Below, piece by piece: positions 55,431 through 64,000 of a stretch of DNA of 64,000 nucleotides. Location: NCBI GenBank assembly GCA_016648135.1, contig JADDOH010000524.1:1-64000 (forward strand), given 5' to 3'. The first letter of the stretch is position 1, and the number at the start of each line of letters is the position of its first letter. The translations under genes and the position numbers were made by a program. A model generated the notes under the pieces. That model made no database searches and was not told where the DNA came from. It saw nothing but the letters and a program-made list of their open reading frames with translations. The stretch comes from Agrypnia vestita (Eukaryota > Arthropoda > Insecta > Trichoptera > Phryganeidae).

Positions 55431-55471
55431 AATCCTGATGAAGAGAACATTGTTCTCGAAACATGTAGATT
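55431..55471 (+). ncRNA. Hammerhead-ribozyme-like motif (Penelope)
   Basis: Same as 46811-46851 in every core base: stem I AATC/GATT, CTGATGA 55435-55441, stem II GAGAAC/GTTCTC, GAAA 55458-55461, ACATGT, GTA 55465-55467. The flanks (AATCTAATAAAGTGGTG) match the palindrome at 46705-46903. Confidence 0.85.
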
Positions 55472-55574
55472 GTATAATCTAATAAAGTGGTGAAAACAAA
55501 GTGATTTGTGTATTGTTTTAATAATAATGTCACCACAAAGTTCAAGCCTTCTCTCAGAAGAAAAAATATTCCTC

Positions 55575-55735
55575 GAACAATTCATAACATCTTCATTCGT
55601 AACTCTGCCCATCCAGTTTATTTTGAGTATTCTTCTGTGGATCCACATCTCGAATGCTTCAAATCTTGCCCTATCAGTTCTATAGTAAGAGTTCATGCTT
55701 CCATTCCATAAAATAACATCGATAACGTGCAGCAT
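55575..55735 (-). pseudogene. RTE-like RT fragment
   Basis: Minus-strand residues RFEAFEMWIHRRILKINWMG and VTNEDVMN match the block before the RTE C terminus (compare EAFEMCTYRRALGISWRDH at 20739). It abuts the Penelope end at about 55570; both ends are truncated. Confidence 0.7.
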
Positions 55736-56285
55736 CTAGCCATTCGTATTCGTAATCCAATATTGAAAACATGTCTGCAGAAGATTTTTTTTGGATACAG
55801 GAAATTTTTTTGGCGGATACAGGTTGCACGAGCTTGCTCAATGCGGAATTTGATTTCAACAGGAGGATTTTCATTTCTTTTGTTTTCATTTCAATATTAA
55901 ATAATATCTTAGAAAATTTGACCAAAGATACATATTTCTTTCTCAAAAAGCCGAGGGTGTACAAATTTATGTCCCTGATTTATGCTCTCTTCTTTTGAAG
56001 ATGCATGAAGAAGTCGCAGTACGCTCTGTGTTGATTTATCATGGCATTTTGGACGTTGATCTACTTTCAGAGATGCTGTGACCTATTCCTCCTCTGACTT
56101 AACCCTGCATAACAAAATATTTAAAATTTCATGTGTCCGTAGTACTCCGAAGTCCTTTTCCTCTATTCGAATATTGTTACAAGTTATCTTCACGTATTCA
56201 TGATGAACACACACCTTAGTAAAGTAAATATATATTATTGCAAACTAAATATGTATATACAGTAAATATAGTAAAGTAAAATAAA
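55736..56285. other. Spacer
   Basis: Two opposite-strand frames at 55680-55998 without a recognised domain. Confidence 0.35.
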
Positions 56286-56936
56286 AAACGAGTGAGCCTT
56301 ACAGTAGTCGCATATGATGTTTAACATTTGACATCTCAAAATTAAAAATATCAATTGAGCAGAGACAGAAATTAACCTCAAAATTTAAAAAGCTAAATAC
56401 AGAAATATTTATTCGAATAATTATTCATTCATCTGCACTTTTTTCAGACACTTATTATCAAAAATTCTTTTATAAATACAATGATTAATATATTAATACT
56501 TATACTTGATTGCATGCCCGTGTGTGTGGTATGTATTCGAAAGTAGAAGAAGAGAGCTATCTGCGGTATTTTTCGAAATTCAAATCGGATGACAAACGCT
56601 CGAGTAACATCTAAACTTTGTTTAAACTAGAAAGCTTATACGTATCTAGTGGTTTAAGTAAATATTTTTTATTTATTTTTAATGATATTTTTATTTCTAA
56701 GGCTTCTAAATTATTGAGATGTATACCTATGTCATTTCTATGAATTGGTCAAATAAAAAAAAAACCAATATATATATGACTTTATATACGGCTGTCAGAA
56801 ATATATAGTCAAATGAAATTGCGCGCGCATCCCCGGTGCCTAGTTTCCTGTTACGCATTTCCGTCCATTTTCACGAAATCACTGCCACAGATTGCAGGAA
56901 AGCGAGAGGAAAGATGTTACACGTCAAAATCTTGGT
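56286..56936 (-). mobile_element. Unclassified repeat family X, copy 3
   Basis: Inverted: AGTGAGCCTTACAGTAGTCG at the left and GCAGGAAAGCGAGAGGAAAG, GATGTTACACGTCA at the right. The two ends match the copy at 41961-42636; the centre differs. Confidence 0.68.
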
Positions 56937-57941
56937 AAAGTGGTCAAACAAGTAGATCATTAGCCACGTATCAAATGCCTCCAGCCTTTTAATTAATAAT
57001 CAAAACTTGACTCTAGTATCTACAAATTTTGGTTTGATGCCGTGCGCTGGTGCTTTAGGTGCTTTATGAGAACAAAATACCGTCTGCTGGCTGGCAGAGT
57101 ATCACGAAATAGCCATTTATTCTTCCAGTTAGACATGTTGTTTCTTAATATTAGCCGGAATCCATTGTCAATCATTTTGGCGTCTGTAAACGTTTTTTTA
57201 TTTGTTCTCGCATCTAGCTTCACGCTGGACGGGTAAATTACTTTGAACGTGATAATTATACAGCCGTAATCACCCGACCTTCGAGTCAAATCAAAGTGTT
57301 TGGAATATTATATTGTAAAGTGTGCTATCGAGGATTTTTTATTTGGCAGATGGCGCGTGGGAAGTGGCGGGAGACGTGTTGGTGGTCCATTCAGTCTTCA
57401 GTCTTCGGGTTTTGCCGAGCTGATCGACGGCATCAGCCGGAACACGAACTAAAGCTTGTTTGGATGTCCTTCGGTTAATATTTTTGTGAGTTTTTTGTCT
57501 CGAGACAGCGAATATCCTGTCATGAGATTAATTGGAAATGTCTCTCGGCATTCGCAGTTCTTTTCAATGTTGGGAAAACGTCGCGGAAATAGCTCACCAA
57601 AACCTGTAACTTTTTCGACACTGAGAAATAAATTGAGCATCCAATGTGGTTCATATCATTATATACCGATTTCAGGAACAAATTTGACTTATATAGCCCG
57701 CGAAAATAAAACTCTCCGCGTATTTTATTATCAAACCTCGTGTATAATGCCAATAGATTTGATAAAAAGAAAATATACCTTAGTATTTGTTGACAAGTAG
57801 GTACACTAACGTCGCACACATAGTGCAATGTTATTTACACTTTGGGTAACCATAGTAACAATATAATCTTATAACGAAATAATGACAAAATGTCTAATAG
57901 GATCCAAGATTTTCTAGACTATACCTACTGGTGTAATTATA
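56937..57941. other. Spacer, about 1 kb
   Basis: Several 60-114-codon frames on both strands (57020-57289, 57456-57800). None has a recognised domain. 57300-57440 is GC-richer. No gene is called. Confidence 0.35.
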
Positions 57942-58740
57942 CAGGATGGCTGATAGCTAGTAGCAAAAACATGACAGGTGGATTCCTGCCTAGATATTGA
58001 GTCGAAAATGTTCAAGCAACCACGACCCATCCCTATACCTAATATCAATATTTATGGAGATATGCAATATCGAAGTATGCATTTTTTTTCAATATTTCTG
58101 ACTTTTTTTGCAAAAAGTTGAACTATCATTACAGTAACATATATCGATTATGAAAAACTCATTCGCTTCAATACAACTCAAATAAATGATCCTTCCTTCC
58201 TGGGTTTCAGTCCGTGGGATTGGTTTGCAGCAAAGCACGTCTCCTTCTCCATTCTGCTCGGTCTCCGGCGATCCTCTTCAGCTCTGTGTAGGAAGCACAA
58301 TTCATATCTTGGCACACTTGCTCAAGATATTCACGGCGAGGGCGCCTTCTGGCAATCTTTCCCTCTATCATTCCCTCCAGTATAGTTTTGAGCAGATTTT
58401 CATTGCGTAAAATATACCCCATCCATTTTGCACGGCCTTTCGAGATGGTATGGATAAAAACCTTAAAAATCTATTTTCAATTTTCGCAAGGTTTGCAATC
58501 ATTTTATTTGACTCGTGGTAAAGCAAATGAATTTTTCATAATCTATACCTATAAGTTACTGAAATGATAATCAGACTTTTTGCAAAAATAAGTCAGAAAT
58601 ATTGAAAAAAAGTGCAAACTTTGTTATTGAATATTTTCCTAACTATTGATATTTGGACATTGTTGCCTGAACATATTCGACTCATTGTCGAGGCAGGAAC
58701 CCACCTGTAAAGTTTTTGCTGCTAGCTATGAGACACCCTG
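57942..58740. mobile_element. TA-flanked foldback MITE, copy 4, with an RTE piece inside
   Basis: CAGGATGGCTGATAGCTAG after TA; GCTAGCTATGAGACACCCTG before TA. The halves pair as in the other copies. Between them 58188-58455 is an internal RTE LINE fragment (minus strand, YILRNENLLKTILEG), 87 codons long or less, without a 3' tail or clear target duplication. Confidence 0.8.
58188..58455 (-). pseudogene. RTE-like RT fragment captured in a MITE
   Basis: Matches 20855-21117 (KWMGNILRHENLL in that copy). It reads GYILRNENLLKTILEG and ends QTNPTD and a stop. The fragment lacks the LINE 3' UTR and (AAAT)n tail seen in the 20739 copy. Confidence 0.75.
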
Positions 58741-59207
58741 TAGATATTATGACTATTAATATCTCTACAGGGCTATTTTGTCATTTAAATGATATTCTTA
58801 TACCGCCCAAAAACTCCCGCATTTTAAAACTACGACTTTCGATCAAATTTCATCATAGTCACTGTAAAATCCACTTCCAATCACTTGTTTCATATTTAAG
58901 GTCATTCTTAAACAGCGATTGAAAGTGTTTAGAATTGAATCCTTGGAGACTATCCTTTGTTTCGCGAGACACAGCAGAATGACAATAGGCAAACGGTTTG
59001 GCTTTGCGAGAAGAATGGGCATTTCACAATCTCAAAACAAATGAAGTGCGCTGGGACAGGTCTAACGCTTCCCACAGACGGCAATTAAAGTGGTAGAGAG
59101 AGTGGACCGGCGATCTTATCTGGCCCTAGCTGAACACTCTTGACGGCAATGACGTCACTGACAATGCACTGGTGTGCCGGTGACTCGCGGGCGACCTTGG
59201 GAAATTA
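58741..59207. other. Spacer
   Basis: Nothing recognised; 59040-59200 is moderately GC-rich. Confidence 0.4.
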
Positions 59208-60047
59208 AGGTACTGATACACATGCTTATTAGTGGCACGTGAGCATGCGCAGTATTGACCTTCTTTAGCCCTTGCTTATTAGTGGCATGTGTGCACATTC
59301 CACCGCTCATTAGTGGCATGATCAAAAATCAACCGCCGGTTTATTTATGAACATGCTAATGTCATTCACCATGAGAAGAGGTATCTTTTGAGCATGGTGA
59401 ACAGGCATGCTTATGTCATTCGCGGCTAGTATCGATTATCAATGCGATCTTCTCAGTCCGCGACAGATGAAACAAACATGGCGCGTTGGAGAGATGATAA
59501 AACGTTACTTTTCGTGACTTATTATAGGAATCGCGAATGTCTGTGGAATACTCGGTCACCGCTATGTAAAAATAATATAGCAAGAAATAATGTTTATGAA
59601 ACTTTATTAAAAGACATGAATGATTCAAAACTTACAATAAAAATTATAAAATCTAAAATCAAAAATATTTTGATTTATTGGTTCACTTGAATTTTCTATT
59701 TCAGTTTGAAGTTTCCATTTTGAACTCTATTCTATGACAAGAGCATGCCAGTAATAATAAGCATGTGTGTTTGATTAAACCCAGGAACTGTTTTGATTTA
59801 TTGGTTCACTTGAATTTTCTATTTCAGTTTGCAAAGTTTCAATTTTGAACTAGAGTTCTTCTCTATTCTATGGCAAGAGCATGCCACTTATAAGCATGTG
59901 TGTTTGGTTGTTAGCTTTGAGCATGCTTATTTATGAGCGAGCTTAAAAAAGCATGCTAATAATGAGGAAGTGTGTACAACTGTCAGGGCATGCTAGTTTT
60001 GAGCATACTAATGAGCATGCCAGTAATAAGCATGTGTATCTGTACCT
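59208..60047. mobile_element. Harbinger-like element with MADF gene remnant
   Basis: Ends AGGTACTGATACACATGC and, inverted at the right, AGGTACAGATACACATGC. TTA flanks both ends (59205-59207 and 60048-60050). The body is full of GCATGC and TTATTAGTGGCATG words in both orientations. It contains a MADF-domain frame but no DDE transposase. About 120 bp of the right half is duplicated in tandem (59670 and 59792), each copy with TTTTCTATTTCAG, a 3' splice-site-like sequence. Confidence 0.85.
59442..59690 (+). pseudogene. MADF-domain protein remnant of a Harbinger element
   Basis: 82 codons. From Met13 the frame reads ARWRDDKTLLFVTYYRNREC, LWNTRSP, KNNIARNNVYETLLKDM and ends IIKSKIKNI. This follows the MADF pattern: a first helix with an aromatic pair, a conserved LW..., a KN/R...R...W-like second helix (here Y), and a basic third helix. 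MADF/Myb-like proteins are the DNA-binding partner encoded by PIF/Harbinger elements. The usual domain is about 80-90 residues, so the DNA-binding part is nearly complete; the C-terminal part is missing. A CAG-type acceptor just downstream suggests that an intron once followed. Confidence 0.75.
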
Positions 60048-60050
60048 TTA

Positions 60051-60599
60051 AAGAGGATCGAGGTTCCAAGTGTGACCCACGCATTATCATTGTTTGATAC
60101 CAGAACAGCGGTTGTAGCAGAAAAACAACTGGCTTTTAAGACGTTTTGAATCGAGTACTCCATCCACATTTTGCGCTTCTGACTTTAAGTGACTTTTTTA
60201 ACATTGTCGCGAGAAGGTTTTACGATACTGAATGTTTGTAACAAATTGGAAATTACTAGAGGTGTCTAGAACAAACGGTGGAAATGCTGACTAATTTCGC
60301 AAAACTTCTGGAAACCCGAAACTGTAGGCATATAAACGGGACGACGCTTTTGCGGAATTTAAATTTTTTTTTTGAAAAGCGACGCAAGACTATAGAAGTG
60401 AAATCAAAGGAGATCCGGTGCGCGTTATATCGACCGGCAAAATAAATGATGAGAGTACCTACCGGGCGTTCGATCAGTGTCATAAGGAACGGAAAATAAA
60501 GTGTTGCACAGACAAGTAACGAGAGTGAAATTAGTCCGAATTATATAATACTGCTCCAGCTAAGTTTATATCAGTGATTTTTGTAATGAATAAAAAAAA
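60051..60599. other. Spacer
   Basis: Nothing recognised. A-rich stretch at 60592-60617. Confidence 0.4.
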
Positions 60600-60735
60600 A
60601 TATTAAAAAAAAAAGAAATGCTATGAATGTGCTGTGCTATGAAAATAGGACTAACTTTCTGGTGTCCTGGAATTGGGCTCGAACCACCGACCACCAGATC
60701 ACTAGGCGAGCGTCATGACCACTACACCAACAAGC
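60600..60735 (-). mobile_element. tRNA-derived SINE
   Basis: Minus-strand tRNA-like head with TGGTGTAGTGGTCATGAC (A box) and GGTCGGTGGTTCGAGCCC (B box), then a body ending near the A/T-rich stretch at 60592-60617. The body sequence CAGGACACCAGAAAG is not part of a tRNA. Confidence 0.75.
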
Positions 60736-61873
60736 TACTCAAAATAATTATTAATTGCAATTGTTTCATTCATCTCCCACAAATCACTGGACACAAACTT
60801 TAGCTGTAACACGCACTAATTTCGCATTAAAACATTTCACACATTTGTGGAACACCGTCAGTCTAGTCGCACAGTTTTTACGGTTCGCTTTCTGTGTATT
60901 TCCACGATGGCGTCGCTGTTCATGCAAGCTCCTCGATTTCTCGAATTTTCCTGTATATACTCGCGCACTCTAGGATTTTCCAAAAACGTCCAGACTGTTC
61001 GGAAACTTTTGGTTTAACGGCAAATAATTAATATTGTGTTAACATCTTGCCTCTTTGCATGGTGTTTAGGTAACTTTCACCCAACGGGAACAAGTTATCT
61101 AAACATTACTAACCAAAGTCCGAATTCAGATTAGAAGGCTGAGGCATCAATCGAAATTAGAGGATAAGTCTCCTCACATACGTATTCCTTTCTGGTTTGA
61201 ACATCCTAACTGTGATGTACTTTGGTCTAGGAAAGATATTTTTTCTGGAAGTCTGGGATCCTCAATGAAAGTCCAGAATGTTCTTCAAGGTTTATTTGCT
61301 CTGTACAAAATACAAAAATATCGCGATAAGGTACAGTTAACGGTTTTAATTAGCTCTCCAAGTGCGTGCTTCAGTATTGGGTTTTTCAATGGCGTGCGCC
61401 CGCACGGCGCATCCCTTTTAATCCTATTTATTGTAGAATTGACTTTTGAGATTGAGTTTAGTCTCTTTTGACTGCTTATTCTATATTATTATTTATTTTA
61501 CTGCTTATTCTATATATTATATTATTAATACTTTAAACTTTAATTATTTTTGTACTTTTATTATTTAGTTCTTCTTTTGTACTTTAATTTAGCTTGTAAA
61601 TACTCCTCCCGTAAGCTCGAGCTTTGGCTCATATTATGGGGAATATAATGTCTGTAAAAATGTTATAATGTAAAATCAATGCATTGTAACAAACACATGT
61701 ATCTACTGTATAAATAAATACATAAAATAAAAATAATAAAGGTTTTTTGATATATTAGATAAAATTATCTTTTTCATTGTTTATTAAATTAGATTACACT
61801 ACCTATATGATTGTAGTGATTATCCCTCACCACACACAAGAATGATAATTCTTTTTGGTGAGGTATAACGTAT
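60736..61873. other. Spacer with a T-rich tail region
   Basis: 61450-61750 resembles a LINE 3' UTR (T-rich, ending GTATAAATAAATAC), but no coding end can be tied to it. Frames at 60755 and 61265 are unassigned. Confidence 0.4.
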
Positions 61874-62181
61874 TGTTACGTGGCGTGGCTCGCTCGAAAA
61901 ATGAAATGGCACAACTCATAAAATAAATCTTTTATTATCGCTTGTACATTATCTCTAACATTTTACAATCGCTCGCAACGCAATACTCGCTGCTATTTTT
62001 TATTCAAACACAAAAGAACAGCTCTCTTTTGTTTTTCTACTCGGGTAAGAACCCTTCCATTTCTTCGCTATTTATTAATCATGTTAGTTCTTATTTCAAC
62101 CACTGGGCATACCGGCCCGCCGTTCTGCGCATGTGACACTTTTCTATGGAACTGTCAAATGTCAACGAACAGCTCGTTACA
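61874..62181 (+). repeat. Possible solo LTR
   Basis: Starts TGTTACGTGG and ends GCTCGTTACA, an imperfect inverted pair with TG...CA ends. The flanking 4-mers GTAT and ATAT are only partly alike. Contains AATAAATC near 61922. It has the size and ends of a small Ty3/gypsy LTR. Confidence 0.45.
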
Positions 62182-62579
62182 ATATAAATGATCTTGAGTT
62201 ACGGAATGTCCTTCCATAACCCAATATCAGAATTGCTAATGCTTCACTGACTTATTTTTCATTTGTGGGTCCAATCGTGTCGCGTGGAAGGCGCCAATCT
62301 GTAGCGGCCAGAGTAGGGTCACAGTGGTGTGGCGCCGTGGATAGTTGATTGCCTTCCGACTGCTAACGCAGAAAATTTGACGTTCAGATCGTGATCTGGC
62401 CGCTAGGGTTCCCGCGAACACGATTTATTAGATCATAGAATTTCACCAGCAATACCTGCCGCTGTTTCATGTGTCCCCAGGAATTATAATTATTGACTAC
62501 CTAGAGGTGGGTAAAGTACTCGTGCAATGGTATCATTTAGCGAGAATTTCGTTTTTTCATAAACTGGTTGTCATTATTA
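62182..62579. other. Spacer with a tRNA-like SINE head
   Basis: 62318-62405 has GTGGCGCCGTGGATAGTTG as A box and a GACTGCTAACG anticodon-arm-like part as in serine/arginine-type tRNAs. The B box, GACGTTCAGATC, is poor. A possible SINE, listed separately. Confidence 0.4.
62318..62405 (+). mobile_element. Possible tRNA-derived SINE head
   Basis: Order of A box, anticodon arm (CCGACTGCTAACG) and a weak B box as in a tRNA gene, without a good acceptor stem. Not a working tRNA. Confidence 0.45.
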
Positions 62580-63540
62580 TATTCAATTCAATTCAAATTA
62601 TTTGATAATATGCACACTACAAACAAAATGTTTAAGGCATACATATTAGGAAGTATATATCAAAAATGAAAATATTTAATAAATTAAAAATAACAAAATC
62701 TGGTCAAAGGTGTAGGAGAATCCCGCTTCGGAAAACCCCCTCAGACACATGGAATATATCAATACCCAAAGCGATTTTGTTCAGCATAGCTGTAGCTCTT
62801 CCAACAGGCATAACCATCGGCAGGTTGGTCCTGTATATTGGAATGTGAAACAATCTATGCTGACGATGTCTAATGTATCATCAGGAACACACAAACCAAT
62901 GCTCTGCATAATTTCAGGATTAAGGATCATACCGCGCAACAATCGATAAAAATGTGTAATCAAATACACATTCCTTCTAGTCTCTAGACTATTGTAGCCA
63001 AGCATACCCTGGAGAAACTCGGTTGGGTAAAGCCAAGGATAATGCCCGTACTCTCTCATGTAGAGATATCTCAGAAACTTCTTTTGGATTTTCTCCACCA
63101 TAAGAGAGTACTTGCTCTCATGTGGCCCCCAGATCATCGAGCCACTCTCGAGTCTACTCCGCACCAAGGAGTTGTAAAGAGTTCTCAGTACGCGGGTATT
63201 CTCGAAAACCCTGGCAGTACGCAGAACAAATCCTAACATTCTCAAGCATTACCACTGATCGTCTCTATGTGATCGTGAAATGTTAGGTTGCTTACAAATC
63301 TAACACCTAGATTTTTAACATTTGATGTTCTTGTCAGATTTTGGTCGTTCATTTTGTAGCGAATAAATAGAGTTTTTTGGGCCCTAGTGAAGGATGTAAC
63401 CGAACACTTGGAAACATTAAACAAAAGTTTATTTCGTCTTCCCCATTCAAATATATTTGATATACCTGCTTGGAGAAGACGAATATCGTCCAAAGTTGAC
63501 ACCTTTAAGAAAAGCTGTAAGTCATCCAACACTCGCTACA
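62580..63540 (-). mobile_element. 5'-truncated LINE (family B) with RT C terminus
   Basis: Minus strand. Starts with LDDLQLFLKVSTLDDIRLL at about 63530, close after the RT catalytic site. It continues IFEWGRRNKLLFNVSKCSV and NVKNLGVRFVSNLTFHDHI, shifts frame near 63242, then SLVRSRLESGSMIWGPHE and IQKKFLRYLYMREYGHYP follow. The 3' UTR ends in TTGAATTGAATTGAAT (plus strand 62580-62600). Jockey/R1-like order of motifs. Matches 53225-53305 and 54150-54300. Confidence 0.8.
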
Positions 63541-64000
63541 AGTAATAGCACAAAAAATAATTAAGAATTAATGTATTTTGATTTTGCTATCTGTAGTGTA
63601 TACAAATTTAATGTGTACGGCAAATAAAAGACAGATGGTTGCGGCTTCCTTCTGTTCTGCAGTCCCGTGACAGTATTTTGTTATTTTCGGTGAGAACTGT
63701 TGTTGAAGGGAGAAGACCAGAAGAAAAGAGTCCAATCTTCAAGTCGATGGTCCGACAAGAACATAGACGCTGTTGGCTATTGGAACCCACAAAGGCTGAA
63801 AGAAAATCATCAAGAACTCGGGGATCATGATCGTCTGCAAAGAGGAAACTAACTCGAAAAGAACTCCTTTGTCTTTATTTTCCTAACTATTTTAATGTGT
63901 TTTTTTATGCTTTACCACATTTTGTTTCTCTTGGCTTCAAATTACCATTTTATCGCTGTACTATACCTAGAATACGCTCTATACCTAGAATCAATATTCC
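63541..64000. other. Right edge, unassigned
   Basis: Overlapping 60-codon frames on both strands at 63608-63830; no domain recognised. May continue beyond the window. Confidence 0.35.

Noticed and set aside
56937..57941. 114-codon and 102-codon opposite-strand frames as genes
   Set aside because: They overlap on opposite strands and show no domain or signal.
60600..60735. A functional tRNA gene
   Set aside because: tRNA-like promoter boxes only; no proper cloverleaf, with a non-tRNA body attached.

Overview
The window looks like gene-poor, AT-rich insect DNA, most likely from a moth or butterfly. The basis is the mix of transposable elements: a BEL/Pao LTR retrotransposon, Jockey- and RTE-type LINEs, Penelope-like elements, Harbinger, hAT and pogo DNA elements, and tRNA-derived SINEs. 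The species cannot be named from the sequence. I find no convincing host gene, no bacterial operon and no CRISPR array. Almost everything readable is mobile DNA, much of it nested.

Region 1 (1-14791) is the best preserved part. A BEL/Pao element runs from a 1.77-kb 5' LTR (1075-2848) through gag (2964-4472) and pol (protease, reverse transcriptase, RNase H, integrase; 4473-8392) to a 3' LTR (8459-14791). The 3' LTR was later split by a 145-bp insert (8587-8731) and by an almost full-length Jockey-type LINE on the minus strand (9440-13837). To the left (1-1069) lies another LTR in the opposite orientation. The two LTRs stand head to head, five bases apart, and form a 2.1-kb inverted repeat. 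The BEL copy has one in-frame TGA between gag and pol and a one-base frameshift near the pol end. The LINE has two probable frameshifts.

Region 2 (14792-41000) is AT-rich spacer with scattered remnants: LINE 3' ends (16181, 19129, 20739, 21283, 24535, 29620, 32695, 34875, 39578), two Penelope-like 3' ends, two hAT-like elements (25018, 34340), a solo LTR (31636), foldback MITEs, and several very long perfect hairpins.

Region 3 (41000-47000) contains an onion-like nest. A pogo/Tigger-type element (41686-43997) with a transposase helix-turn-helix remnant holds a further repeat, a TIR element and a 670-bp foldback. It is followed by a TA-flanked foldback MITE, an RT fragment, and a head-to-head pair of Penelope hammerhead motifs (46705-46903).

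Region 4 (47000-64000) holds more copies of the same families and two Harbinger-like elements with TTA target duplications (52150-52919 and 59208-60047). The second carries a MADF-domain reading frame. There are also three tRNA-like SINE heads and LINE fragments up to the right edge.

The elements do not form a shared pathway; they are independent parasites. The most interesting threads are: (a) six hammerhead-ribozyme-like motifs, all tied to Penelope-like 3' ends; (b) the head-to-head BEL LTR structure; (c) the Harbinger elements with MADF remnants and dense subterminal GCATGC motifs; (d) tandem long hairpins at 30906-31012.
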